Shown here one piece after another: positions 24,480 to 35,986 of a stretch of DNA of 54,492 nucleotides. Both the position numbers and the translations under genes were made by a program. Where the stretch lies: NCBI GenBank assembly GCA_001598975.1, contig BBXU01002014.1, positions 1 to 54,492 on the forward strand, written 5' to 3'. How positions within the stretch are numbered: the stretch's first letter is position 1; each line of letters begins with the position of its first letter. The stretch comes from Parachlorella kessleri (Eukaryota; Chlorophyta; Trebouxiophyceae; Chlorellales; Chlorellaceae). Under the pieces are notes generated by a model. The model was not told the origin of the DNA. It did no database searches and worked only from the letters and a program-made list of their open reading frames with translations.

Positions 24480-26590
24480 ATGGCCAAGCCTGACACGCTA
24501 GACTATACTGTTCAGTTTCTAGCCAAGCGGGACGGCATTGACAAGACCCTGAAGATTATACGGTACAGCACACGGCTGCTGCTGGCCTCGGGGGTGCTCA
24601 GCGATTCCCAGAAGGACCTGACACAGAGACTAAGCAAGTTTGAGTCCAGCATAGGCACCAGCAGGTGAGGGCGACAGCAGCAGGGCTGAGGCAAGCACAC
24701 AGGTTGGCCAGATGCGGTGTTGTGCACATAAGCCTGTCTTAGGATTTTTGGAGGCTTTGCCGGTGGATGTTTCTGTGTTCCTGCCTATGTTGGGCCTTAC
24801 TGGACAACCACCTGTCCCGCAGCTCGACATTCCATACTGCGCTCTCAGCTTGCAGCCATTTGGCTTTTACACTTGCCTGCCCTGCCGAATTTCACACTGC
24901 TAACCCTGCCCTGGCCCTGCCCCGCAGGAAGGCCTACCGTCTGGGCAAGTTCCTGGGCAATGTGAACACGCTCCGCAAGACGCCGCTCATCACCCCGTAT
25001 GCCCTGCTAGAATGGGTGGCCAACTCTGGGGAGTGCGTCTACTACTTTGTGGAGCAGCTGCAGTGGTGAGGCCCAGCTTAAGTACGGAGTTGCCGACCTC
25101 ACATTGTAACCGTGGCTTGTGCGCTTGTTTTGGTTTTAGCGAAAGTGGAAGTGATGCGAGTTTGGTGTCTGGCGAGTTGTGGGTCGGTGCAGTGGCAAGC
25201 TGGCAAGTCCCCATTTCAAGCACTGCAAGGACAGGGAGTGATCCTTTGCACGCCAAGGCACGACATGGTAGAAGGTGCGGGACAAGGGCAAGTGCTTGCT
25301 GAGCCTCCGCCAGACTCTCATCATGCTCCCTCTAGAGTCAACCACCCTCTCTGCAGGCTGGTCAAGTCGGGGCTACTCCCACCCCACCTGGGGCCCAGGC
25401 TGACCCGGATCAGCGCCACAGGGGAGCTCATAGGGTACACAGCCAGCATCACCCTCAACGTGCTGCGGGTGGTGGCGATACTGGAGCGGGAGATGCTGCT
25501 GCTGGGGGAGCTGCACCGGCGGCTAAAGGTGAAGCGCAAGGCCCTGCAGGGCCTGCTGCTGTTGGCAAGCCGGGCGGCCATTGGGTGTGATGGCGGGCTG
25601 GTATATGGCAAGACGCAATGGGAGGGAAGGAGGGGTCGGTCCCAGCACAGAAGGGCGGGCGGGGTGTTTGGTGGGGGTCTTTGTGTGTGTGGTGGGGGGG
25701 GGGGAGTGGGGGGGGGACGCAGGTTTGTTGGAGGCCCCCAAGCTCTTTTTCAGGCGTCATAATGGCTGCCCAAAGACGGCCATGTGAATGCCCGGGTGAC
25801 TTGCTTGTTTCGCATGGCTGCCCATCGCCCTGATGCCCCCGACGACATATATGGGCAGTGTGTTCCAGCAGGAGCTTTGTAGGGCGTCGTGCCCTTGGAC
25901 CCACACATGCTAGCCCCTGCTGCAGGAGCCCCAGGTGGATGAGGACAGCACCAAGTCGCTTGTTGCGGAGATCCGCTCGCTGCGAGCGCGGAGAAGGTTG
26001 CGGGTGATGGGCCTTGCGCAGGATGTTGCAGGTGTGTGTGCCCTGGGTTGTTTGGACCTTGAAGGGGGCATGGGCCTTTGCAGGGCCTCTGTGAGTTGAT
26101 GCACTGGCACAAGGTGCAGCGATTTAGGTGCCCGGCAGGGGCACGTCCTTGGTGCTGATGTGGCAGGAGTGTGCCCGTCGCCCGGGAGGTACGAGTGGCT
26201 CCAGCGTGTTGGGTGTACTCGGTTAAATTGTGTCTTACAGCCCTTGGGTGTTGGTGCAGCTTGGCAGCTGGGTGCCTTGCACAATGGCACAGCATTTTAT
26301 TTTGAGGTGTATGTCCTGCACTGATGCTGTACACATCCCCTCTATGTGCGCTCCGCCAGGCTCTGCCAGCCCCATTCATTTGGCGACCTGGCTGTAGTGA
26401 GTGGAGGCGCTGTTGCGTTGCAGATTCCCTCTTAGCGATTTCCGACCTACGACAGCGGCAGGACTTCCTGAGCAATGCGGTGCTGCTGGCGGGTGCGGGC
26501 CTGCTGTCAGGGGCTTGCTCCGCTTACAAGAACTGGTGGGTACACCCGCTCGTGGCATGCAGAGATGGTGGGAACCAGCAAATGACCTAG
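24480..26590 (+). CDS. PEX11: PEX11 family peroxisomal membrane proliferation factor
   Basis: Exons 24480-24664, 24928-25065, 25357-25528, 25926-26031 and 26424-26590 encode about 255 residues. The ATG at 24480 (or 24474) gives DTLDYTVQFLAKRDGIDKTLK, the conserved N-terminal amphipathic helix of PEX11. It continues with RKAYRLGKFLGNVNTLR, LLEWVANSGECVYYFVEQLQW, GELIGYTASI, the charged EIRSLRARRRLRVMGLAQDVAD loop region and a C-terminal NAVLLAGAGLLSGACSAYKNW hydrophobic segment. PEX11 proteins elongate peroxisome membranes before division. The end is uncertain: the frame runs on from KNWW to a stop at 26588, but a GT donor after AAG-AAC-TG would shorten it to near the usual NW end. Confidence 0.88.
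25691..25717 (+). repeat. G-tract, possible G-quadruplex
   Basis: Runs of 11 and 9 G separated by AGT lie in PEX11 intron 3. This may form a G-quadruplex in DNA or pre-mRNA and is also prone to sequencing error. Confidence 0.6.
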
Positions 26591-28352
26591 AGTACCGGAG
26601 GGGAGGTGCAAGGCTGCTGACCGTGGACGATCCACACTGCTCCCTCCCTCGCCACCCTGCATCGGTGGTTGTCATGTGTGCCGGCATACATACTATGACC
26701 TAGGATCATGGCATCCAGGGAAGCAGTGTCAGGTAAGGCAGGACACTCCCATCTGCGGCTGCACGTTGCCTGCATAGATGTACGCCCGGTGTGCAAACAC
26801 ATCAGGGCTGTGCTTGCAGGCCGGGGCCTACCACGTGAGGAGCGGTGGCTCAGCTCAGCCAGTAGCTTGCAACAGGTCCGTTGGGAGTGACGGCTGCAAA
26901 TAGAGCTCCCTGAGCTGGCCTTGTGGCCTTGGTCGGCTACCACCAACTTGTTTGTACAGTAGTGACGCTTTGCCAGCGAAGGCACACATGCACACAAGGG
27001 TGCCATACGAGCTTTGTAGATGTGTGTTGGCGTGCGCCATAGTCATAGACTTTGCAAGCCCTCTGGTGTTGGTATGGGACGCGTGCTCTCTCTGGTGCGT
27101 AGCACTGCTAGTCTTGTTGAACTTGGTGAATCATGTGCCTGGCGCCATAAACATGCATGCGTGCCGCAGACAAGCAGGTTTACAGAGTGCAGGCAAGCAC
27201 CTAAGTGTTGGGTCTTGTATTCAGCGGCTGTTGGAACTTGGGTGCTGTGGCAAGGATGCAGGTAATAATTGTCCCCCTCAGGTGCGCATTGCTTAGTGTT
27301 ACATGATGCGGAGCAACGAGGCTATCTGCGTTCCTGATGGATAGTCTAGGCAAGCTTGTGTAAAACCACCCCAATAGACTGCAGCTCATCAGGGGGAACC
27401 TGAGGGTGCAATGTATCTAGCGTAAAGCGTGGAGCACACGTGATAGGGGAGCCACATGTACCGGTGGTGAACAAACAAACCCATGCCCTGGTCTGGACTC
27501 GGTAATAGGTACAGGTGTCACCCACAGGGGGCCACTGACTTGGAAGCGTTTGTCAGCCCCGCTTAACCTCTCAAGCTCCCTGCCAGCTCTCATGCCTGCA
27601 GAAACACGCAGTTACATACCCTAGATGCAAGCAATTCCAGCTTTGTGCTTTACTCCGCCACTTCAGGAACCTCCTCTCAACGCTTTTCACCAAGCTACAG
27701 ACGACAATAGCTACATACCTAGATGCAAGCAGTTCCGGCTCTGTAATTTACTCTGCCACTTCAAAACTCCTCTCAACACCTCTCACCAAGCTGCACACGA
27801 CAATAGCTACATGGAGCAAAAGCAGGTGGGTACCCACCATGATGGAGCGCCGGTCAGCAGCATAAGGACAGCACATACATCTAACATCACCAAAATGTAT
27901 GTGTCAAGATATGCCCGAGAAAGAGATACTAGGTATACACAGCCCAGAAGGGACATACTTCTAGCCCGCCCCTTACCCAAAGGCAAGATACGGATGACAC
28001 AGAGTGACCGACGCAGGTAAAGGGCACACACCCTACAGGGCGACTTACAGCGACCGACCACTAAACAGTGGTGAAGCCAAAAGCAAATAAGGAAAATTGG
28101 GCGGGTTTTCAAGTGGAGTAGAGTGGCAGGACGAGGCATGCATTGAAAAAGTGCAGGAACATATGCCAGCGGACAAGCAAGCAGTTGGGCATTGGGCCCT
28201 CCCCCCTCCCCCACACCCCCGACACATCCTGAGACACCGTGGTTGTCGACGAATGCTACATAAATCTATCTCCCACCATACGGTATGTATTTGGCACCGG
28301 TGCCAGGAGCGACATCAGTTTCAGGGCTTGGCAGGGGCTGGACCGCGCTCCG
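26591..28352. other. 1.76-kb intergenic region, PEX11 / phytol kinase
   Basis: Convergent 3' flanks. Open frames here are short and have no recognisable motifs. The only structure seen is a two-copy tandem repeat at 27612-27812. Confidence 0.45.
27612..27812. repeat. tandem repeat, two units of about 100 bp
   Basis: Units begin at about 27612 and 27711. Both contain CTAGATGCAAGCA, then TTTACTC..CCACTTCA, CTCCTCTCAAC, TCACCAAGCT and GACAATAGCTACAT. The units differ by substitutions and small indels. Confidence 0.8.
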
Positions 28353-31273
28353 TCAGAGGAACTCCACCGCCACTTGCAGCATCATGATGCCCAGGAAAGC
28401 CGCCACGCCAGGTACGGTCAGGTTGTCGTCCACCATGCTGCAGGGCAGCAAGCATTGTGGGCTCACGTCATGACGCCGGGGGCAGACTCGCACTCAATCT
28501 TGGGGCAACAGCTGGGTGTGACATCACATAAGAGGCTACTACTCTTCCGTGCCGCGCAAGGGCCCTCCAGTGAAGGCAGCACAACTGCAGTTTCTCTGTG
28601 CCTATAGAGTCGGCCCGGTCCCGCCATATATGTGTTCGACTCGCTGCTCAATGGTCCGGTGCCCCACCGCAGCAGGGCTCCCGCACACTGCGCCCTAACC
28701 AACCCCTACCAGACCCATCCTCTCCTCTTCGAGTCGGAGGCAGCATTACACGCATGGAAAAGTGCCTGCCGGGACAGCGCCTCGGCTGCGCACCCTGCCA
28801 CTTTGATAATCCTCTCCATGTCAAATAAAACACTTCCTGGGCTCCTGCCCTAGCCTCCCTCCCCTCAGGCGCAAGCCCACAGGGCCGCCCGCACTTCCCA
28901 CCTGTCAAGTGGTAGTGACTCGATGACGGTGGCAGCCAGCGCGATAGCAGCCACCGTCAGCGCCATGCTGGGCATCTCGCATTCCAGGTATCCCAATTGG
29001 CAGAAGTAGGAGATGAGTGCCAGAGCAAAGCCCAGGCCGCCTGCAAAAGCACAAGGCGAGGTCTTGCCGCTGTGTCTTGTAAGAGTGCTTGGCTCTCCCT
29101 GCAGGCCTCCCACTGCCTTGGTTGGCGTGGGGCCAAGCCAATCCCGCAAGCACAGAACCACAGCGGGCCTCTTGGTTGGCAAGGTGTCGCAACCAGGACG
29201 AGCAAGAGGGCTACCGGCACACGGGGAGGCCGCCTGCCCTTCCCAGCAGGACAGCAGAAAAACCGCGTTCTCACCGCAGAACATGGCTGTGCTGCCAGCC
29301 CAGCTCTTGGCCGGGTTCCAGGGCAGCCGGTTGGTCCCGCCCCACCGTCGGCCCACTATATCCGCCAAGCCGTCGCCACCGCACATCAGCGACAGCACTA
29401 TCAGCCCTGCAAGCGTAGGCAGCAATGAGCAATAGGGCGGCTGCCGAGGGGGTTGGAAGTCAGGGCCCACGAGTTGTTGTAGCCCTCACCCACGAATTGT
29501 TGTGGCACTGCCAAGCTGCCAAGGACTGCCATCTGCCACCAGCGGACAGCTGCTGCGCTGGCTGGATGTCAAACGAGGACTATCATGCAGAGCCTCCACT
29601 ACGGCTTGGTTTTGGCAAGACGAACTTGACCAAGGATATTCTGGACCTCAGGCCCACAATCTGATGGTACGCTTGGGACAGCTTTAAACCCATCAAACAC
29701 AGCCCAGTTCATCCCACAGAATCGTCCCCACCAACTCACCGACGGAGGAGTCGCGCCAGTACACTACTGTGGCCGCCAGCAGTACAATGGTGTAGTACAG
29801 GGGCCCCCGCAGGAGCTCAGTGGGGTCCCCGGTCCTGCTCATGGCCTTCACGGCCCGCTTGTCCTCCCTCAACCCATACCCCACCGCCAGCAGCCTGCAA
29901 AGGTGGTGTGACAGTAGGACGGGGGTGAGGAAAGTCATGGCGCGGCCCCCCCCCCCTGCCATGTCATCAGTGCAAGCCGGGCAGCGGATGCCAAAGCCCA
30001 CAACCTCCTGTATGACGTGGAGAAGCCTGTGGGGTGCTGCTGACTATTGAGGGCAGCTGTTTAGCTGCAAGCAGTAAGCAAGGTGGCAGTAGGAGCCCTT
30101 GAAGGACGGCTGCTCCTATATGTGTTCCCATGCAGCGCACACATGCCGGCGAGAGACGAGGCAGCAAAAACAAACAAACAAGGGAGCGATGTAGCACCAC
30201 ACGCTTGCCCCGCAGTCTCCCCAACACATATGTCTCTCCAAGGTATACATCGGCGCATACCTGCCAATGTTGAGGATGGGCACAATAGCGGCAAAACAGC
30301 GTGCATAAGGGTCCGCGCTGCAAGCGGCAACACACACACCAGGTCTTGGCCTTCAAGCGGAAAGCCACTTCAAACATCAAACATGCAGCAGCAGTACAAG
30401 CAGTCCCAGCACTGAGAGAGATAGACCTCCAACTTGAAGGAATTTACTAGAATCTGGACCCGTCATTGAACCCAAGGGAAAGGCACAAAATGACTTCACA
30501 GCCCCAAGAATTCAGTTGCCGGTTCCACATTTGCAAGCCTGCATTCCGTAGCATGTTGGAAGCCGTACCTAAAGAGGGGCCAGGTGACCACAAACAGCGG
30601 TCCCGCAAGCGTGTGGACCAACTTGCGGCTCACATTCTACATGTAACAAATACCATTGTCAGTGGTATTATGTCGACAGCCTTGCCTCCATAGAAGTAGG
30701 GCTTGACTCAGGCAACCCCAGTTTTGCCTCCTTCGAGACCCAAGGCTCCTCGAAACAAGGACTAGCAGGTTTTGGGGCGATGCCTGGCGCTGTCAACAAC
30801 ACCACAACAGGGCAGAGCTAGAGCTGAATATCAAGAAGGAGCCACCCCAAGCTGCCCCATCCCAGGAGGGTCCCCAGGAAAATCGTGCCCCGCACCTGGT
30901 CTATGAGATTCTTGGCCTCCAGCATATAGAAGAAGCGAACCAACAGCTTGGCTCCCAGCACAGCAAAGGCTGCAGCAGCTATGTCCCTAACCAAAGGCGT
31001 CTGCACGAGGCTCAGGACTCCTTCAAAGCTGGCCGTGGCTGCTGCCTCCACCTTCGGCCGGCTATCACGCCGCTTAGCCCTCCTCTGCTGCAGCTGCAAA
31101 AGCCTTCCATGGTGCCAGGCTGACCCTGGCGTTTGTGATAAGGAGCCTAAGCCCACAGGGCCGCCACTTGCATGGACTTGCAAGGCTGCGGCCGGTGGAT
31201 GCCGACCTGGATGCAACCCAACTCCGCCAGTGGAACTTTTCAGGTGGGTTGCATGCAACCCGGTGAGAGGCAT
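28353..31273 (-). CDS. VTE5: phytol/polyprenol kinase (VTE5/FOLK type), plastid
   Basis: Exons 31273-30896, 30636-30569, 30317-30261, 29894-29740, 29406-29275, 29040-28902 and 28437-28353 are in phase and give 337 residues. The first about 75 residues are rich in Ser, Arg and His, like a plastid transit peptide. Membrane helices follow. Family signatures: NVSRKLVHTLAGPLFV, ELLRGPLYY, LMCGGDGLADIVGRRWG, KSWAGSTAMF, ATVIESLPL and DDNLTVP. VTE5 is a CTP-dependent kinase that recovers phytol released from chlorophyll for tocopherol synthesis; the close relative FOLK phosphorylates farnesol. Sequence alone does not separate these, so phytol is the likelier but unproven substrate. Confidence 0.82.
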
Positions 31274-31704
31274 TTTGTCACAAAGCTCCGCCCCGTGATT
31301 TAAAACCCAAACTTGAGATGTATATAGTCAGTCGTTGCAACGAGGTGCGCTGACGTCGAGCTAATACAGGTCGGTTTCCCTGCTTTACGGACGCCAGCAC
31401 GACAGTAGAGTACTCAATACTTGCTAAGAATGCTCTATGCTGTTAGTTTGGGTTTGTGTGGATATCCTGATAAGGGCGGGGAGCTGCCACGTAAGCTGAC
31501 AGCTGGCTCGGGTAACTTGAAGGAGGTGCACCTAGGTGCCGAATAAAGAGATCAGGATAGCTGGAATGCCTGGTGCAATCCACTGTGTGGCTGGGTGGGA
31601 GAAGCAGGCCTGATGTATTCCGCCCAGCAGGCCCATGGCTGAGTTACAGCACACTCAAGCTCAGACTACAGTGGTTGCTACTTGCCAGAAATAAAGGTGT
31701 CAGG
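31274..31704. promoter_or_regulatory. upstream region of the phytol kinase gene
   Basis: These 431 bp separate the kinase start from the stop of the AAA ATPase gene, which is transcribed in the same direction. It should hold a promoter and a 3' UTR; no motif was recognised. Confidence 0.35.
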
Positions 31705-34323
31705 TCACTTTCCTCTGCACTTGACAACGGCCGTCTCAAAGTCAGCAAAGGTGACAGCCCGCACGGCTGCCTGGGAGAATAGCTCCTTGTGCCCGTGCTT
31801 GCCTTCTGCAAGAGTGGCCTGCAGAGTGCCAGCCTTGTCAGGTAGGGACATCGCTTTGGGTAAGTGAGCAGCATGATGTGGGTCAACATATTAGCAGAGC
31901 TTTTGAGAACAACGAACTACTTTGGGCACAGCTTTGCCCCACCTGCACCTCCCGCATCAGCTGTCTCAGTGGAGCCATTGCTGCATCTCTGCATATGACT
32001 GAGAGGTCACTCCCAGTGCAGCCCTCTGTCTGGTGTGCCAAACTGGAGAGCTCGTCGTTGCTGCGCGGCAAACACCGAGACATTTTGTGGAAGCCTATCA
32101 GACATAGCCTGGTCATCACCTCTCAGGAGGTGAGTGGGTGGGCGGACCCAGACTTGGAGGCAGGAAGCAACACCATTCTGCAGTGCTAGGGATGTCTAGG
32201 TTACTTGAAAGAAGCACAGCAGACAATGTGCAAGGATGGCCTGTGTGGTGCGCCCACAAACAAGGGTCCCACCTCAAGCTGGAAGATATCTCTGGCTGCT
32301 GGACAGTAGACATGAAGAAAGCTTGTCGGGCAGCCAAATCTGGAATGGGCACCTTGATCTTCCGGTCAAACCTGAAGAAGAAATGCATGACTAGGCTTGT
32401 AGGCAGGCTACTTTGAGCTTGTTTGACTTCTCCATGAACGTGAGGGCTTGAGTTGTACAGACAATTTTTCATTTGCACTGTAGGTGAGAGTGCCACCAAC
32501 TACGGCTCTGGGTTTCGTGTACCTGCGCAGCAGAGCTGGATCACAGTCCAACATGCGATTCGTGCAGGCCATTACATAAACAAGGCATCCAGGCTTGTTG
32601 GTGATGTTGGTCATCTGTATCAGGAGCTCTGTGAGCACCCGGCGCGAGGCCAAATCATCACCAGTGGACCTGCAGACGATTGACTAAGGAGGCAGCGCTT
32701 CGGCTCGGACCCAAGGCAGCACGGGTTGTTGTTGCGTCACAAAGATCTCCCAGGCGCTGTCTTGGCTCACAGGAGCCCACCTGGCAGGTGCGAGACTGTC
32801 TATTTCATCAATGAAGACAATGGCAGGGGCCATCTGGGCAGCAGCCTCAAACACAGCCCTGCACGATGCAGTCGCCAGTGCCTCACTTTTAAGCATACTG
32901 GCAGGTGCATGGTTGAGAATATTTTGGGGCATTGGCCTTCTTCCCCTGCGGTGCTGTGATGCCAGGGTGGCACGCACGCATGTTACCTCACCTGAGCGAC
33001 TTCTCACTGTCACCGCTCCACTTGGACAGTATGGCGCTAGGGCTGATCACCAGCAAGGGGATGGCTGCCTCCGCTGCGATCTTCTCTACTAGCATGGTCT
33101 TGCCTGCAGACACGGCACAAGGGAACTGCTGGGGTATGCAAGAGCCCCCACGAGGCCAGGGTCGAAGTGAGCACTGCATAGATCTGGAGGTTGCCCTGGA
33201 AACAGTGGGCGCTGCGTCTGGCGCAAGCGTGGCATCACAAGCAGCTCAAGGCTGCTGTTTACGCAGCGGGGCCATACCTGTTCCAGGCAGCCCGTGAAAC
33301 ATCAGGTTGCACTGCGGCCGGCGTATGCCTGTGAAGAGGTGGGGCAGATGCATGGGGAGCAAGACAGCCTCTCGCAGCTCCTGCAAGTGATTGATCCACC
33401 ACAGAGCTTCAAACTCCTCATTGCTAGTTGCCGGCTTCCTATGGAACACCGATCAATGCATGAACAACAGCATCGCGTTACCATCACCCATGTTGACAAT
33501 AAACGACCGATGCACGCAGGTGAAGTGCATTACACACCTGCTTGATCTCCATGAGACCCACAACTTCATCCAGACTGCCTTGCACCTCTCGCATGCACCT
33601 CTGCATTTGGATACAGCAAGGACATGCTTCTTTGCAGGCTTGTGGGGTGCTTCAGAACATGACAGGGAGGCATACGGGATCACCTTGGCTATGTCCTGCA
33701 GGTCTTTAGGCATGGTGAGCTGGCCCTGTCGCCTAAGCTCCTGCAGGCCCGCGCCAGTATCCCTGCTTTCCAGTTCGAGCTGCGAGTTGGTCGGCTCCTC
33801 ACCAGCACAGTGCTGCTCACTGCAATGCTGCGTACCCAGGTCCATGAGACTGCCACTGCCAGTATCTGAGCTTCCAGTGGTCAGGCGCTGGATTGCCTGC
33901 ACGGCAAGGGTGGGTTACATACTGTAGCCATCATGCAGGGCATGCTTTGTGGCTACATAATGCGTATGTATTTTCTGGGTGCTTTGGGGTGTCAGGCAGA
34001 GGACCGCACCCATTGGTATGTGGCTTCCAGTTGTCTACACGCTACCACCACAACTGCCAGGTCTGGGTTGCTACCATCTGCATCGCATAGTGGCTGTAGG
34101 TATGCCTCCTGTGCATACCTGCACCAGAGCATCAGAGCAAGAAAACACTTGCAAAGTTATGTATACACGGGTGCCACAAGCATTTACTCAGTCCCCACCG
34201 TAATCTGCTCTGGGCCAGGTAATAATGATCTACGGCAGCAGCAGCTGTGCACTCTGTAGCTTCAGCCTCCAGCCCCGCTACAGCCGACTCGAAAACAAGC
34301 TGCAGCTCAGAGCAAAGCTCCAT
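31705..34323 (-). CDS. AAA ATPase of the VPS4/katanin (meiotic) clade
   Basis: Eleven exons: 34323-34199, 34118-34010, 33896-33684, 33600-33538, 33380-33278, 33103-32992, 32858-32781, 32669-32523, 32371-32273, 32060-31943, 31818-31705. All phases agree, giving 426 residues. Residues 1-85 are helical (HYYLAQSRLRYAQEAYLQPL) and could be a degenerate MIT domain. The AAA core shows GLPGTGKT (Walker A, K206), pore loop SKWSGDSEKSLR, IVFIDEIDSL (Walker B, E260) and ALLRRFDRKI with the paired arginine finger (R316/R317). The sensor region and a C-terminal helix (FSQAAVRAVTFADFETAV) follow. KW-x-GDSEK is typical of katanin, spastin and VPS4 relatives. The exact subfamily is uncertain; plant katanin-like CCP1 proteins are one candidate. 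Likely substrates are microtubules or ESCRT-III, not decided by sequence. Confidence 0.78.
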
Positions 34324-34498
34324 GGTTGCACTGAACGTAAGGCCGCCAAATTAGAGAACTGTAGTTCGTTGCTGACTGAGGGAGGGTTACATAGCCAGTA
34401 GTTCGTTGCAGCAGTGAATATGGCGGGACACGTGCCTTGGTTAAATTCCTATGCTAGTGAACCATGCAAGCTCTGGAATCGTGCCTGTGGAGCTGATC
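34324..34498. promoter_or_regulatory. compact bidirectional promoter with repeated motif
   Basis: This 175-bp gap between divergent starts contains two exact copies of TAGTTCGTTGC (34362-34372 and 34399-34409, 37 bp apart), an E2F-like GGCGGGA (34422-34428) and a G-box CACGTG (34429-34434). The motifs are seen; their function is inferred. Confidence 0.45.
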
Positions 34499-34858
34499 AT
34501 GGCCCCAAGCAACAGTACTGGTGGATCTGGCAAAAGGAGGCGGACAGCTGTAGGAGCCGAAGAGCCTAGGCGAGTCAGCAGTGCTGGGGAAGCTGGAGAA
34601 GAGCAGGAGGGCCGTTCTGCTGAGCGGGATCTACTATCCCCGCAGCCAGCAGACAACCCAGTAGTTGTCCCAGCAGCACTGATCCAGCCAGGAGGAGGCC
34701 ACCAAGATGATGCAGGCGGCAGCGAGGAGGAAGAGCAAACGGTGGAAGACGCAGCTGAAGCCGTGGGCCCACCGCCCGCAATGCCTTTAGAGGTGTATGA
34801 GGTACTATGTAGACTGCTGATAACTGACAAGCATATTCGCAGCAAGGGCTGCCCCTGA
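34499..34858 (+). CDS. short acidic, low-complexity protein
   Basis: A 119-residue open frame from the ATG at 34499; an upstream in-frame ATG at 34451 would add 16 residues. It has a basic GKRRRT near the start, a long Glu/Gly/Pro-rich stretch (GGSEEEEQTVEDAAEAVGP), then a more ordered PLEVYEVLCRLLITDKHIRSK. A GT donor lies inside the last part, so more exons could follow. No family was recognised. Its support is the open frame, position next to a compact divergent promoter, and codon use like its neighbours. Confidence 0.4.
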   Translation: MAPSNSTGGSGKRRRTAVGAEEPRRVSSAGEAGEEQEGRSAERDLLSPQPADNPVVVPAALIQPGGGHQDDAGGSEEEEQTVEDAAEAVGPPPAMPLEVYEVLCRLLITDKHIRSKGCP

Positions 34859-35986
34859 GCTTGGTTGCAGTCAGGACCAGGGTTGGACGGTCCCTGTCCT
34901 TGAGTCGTAGTCTTTCATGTTTGGCGGCTGTGTGGGCGACTGCCAGTACATGGGCCGCAAGCATGCCAGTGCAGCTCATTTGGCTTGACAGTCGTGGCAT
35001 GCTGTTACTCAAGCTCTGGGTGTGCTATGCATGGCTAATCAAAGGTGTGAGCCTAAGGACTAACCTAAGAGCCAGAGAGGCCTGCACATTGCAGTTCAGA
35101 GGAGAAAGTGCTACCCCAGCATTGCGGGACACAACCCGACCTCTGGCAACGCCCATAACAGCACATACGGGTCACTTGCTGGGGCTACATTGCACTGGCT
35201 TGTGGACATCTTGCCTGCTCACCGCCTTGCTGGTTTTGGGCAGGCTGGGTTCTCCTTCCCACTCTCATGGCCTCTATGCGCACGGCTAGCCAGAGCAAGC
35301 TCTTCTGAGAGTGGCTCAGGCAGGGTGTGTTAAGGTCCCCTCCTTGTCGAAGCAGCGCCAGGCATATGGCCCTGTTGGGCTGTTCGGCCAGCATGGGTGC
35401 TGGTGTGAAGTACTCTTCCAGTAAGCTGCAGTTGAGTCCTGTCACAAATCGCAACAAATACGAATGGCAGCTCTGATCAGAGTTTGAAAGCTGTGGAAGC
35501 CACTGCTCCAATGAATTGATAGAAGGCTAGGCTAGGATTGCCAGGGTAGGAAAGCCACAGGTGGTGGTGAGTCGAGCAAGTTTAAGAGCTCCATCTAGGC
35601 TCCCCTCTGACCATTCCCAGGTACAACGGAGAGACTTTGGGGGCGGGTAGCAACAGTGCCACAATGGAAGCTGCGTTGAAAATTTAAGCAAAAAAAAAGT
35701 TGCAGGAAGTTTGCTGTTCAATGCCCCGCCTTGTTTGCGCCTGCGCTTTCAGAGGGCGAGGCGCGGCACTGGCAAGCTCAATCGAGACGACCTCCATTCC
35801 AGGAATTTTAACAGCTTGCTGAAAGTGCCCGCTTGTGATCCTCAGAGCTGTACTTGTTATTCCTGAATCTCAATGTGGGTATCATTGCCTGTCAGCTCAG
35901 CAGCTTCCTCTTACCTACCTCGGTTACGCCCTTAACAGCCCCCAGCACCTCCGTCACCTGTTTCACAAAGTACACTGTTCTCCAGC
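34859..35986. other. 1.1-kb stretch without a firm gene
   Basis: It holds one suggestive minus-strand frame (35185-35721, listed separately) and a T8-9 tract near 35690. The promoter of the large gene at 35987 should lie in the right part. Confidence 0.35.
35185..35721 (-). other. uncertain open frame interrupted by one TAG
   Basis: Two minus-strand frames are in the same register: 35721-35527 (EWSEGSLDGALKLARLTTTCG) and 35526-35185 (SLEQWLPQLSNSDQSCHSYL, LLEEYFTPAPMLAEQPNRAI). They are separated only by the TAG at 35527-35529. The residue make-up looks protein-like, but no family was recognised and no splice sites clearly join it to other exons. It may be a gene fragment. Confidence 0.25.

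Noticed and set aside
25750..26475. 241-codon open frame on the minus strand
   Set aside because: It lies antisense over PEX11 exons 4-5 and introns, His/Pro/Ala-rich with no domain.
27612..27812. CRISPR-like array
   Set aside because: Two units of about 100 bp with no spacer/repeat alternation, in a eukaryotic intergenic region.
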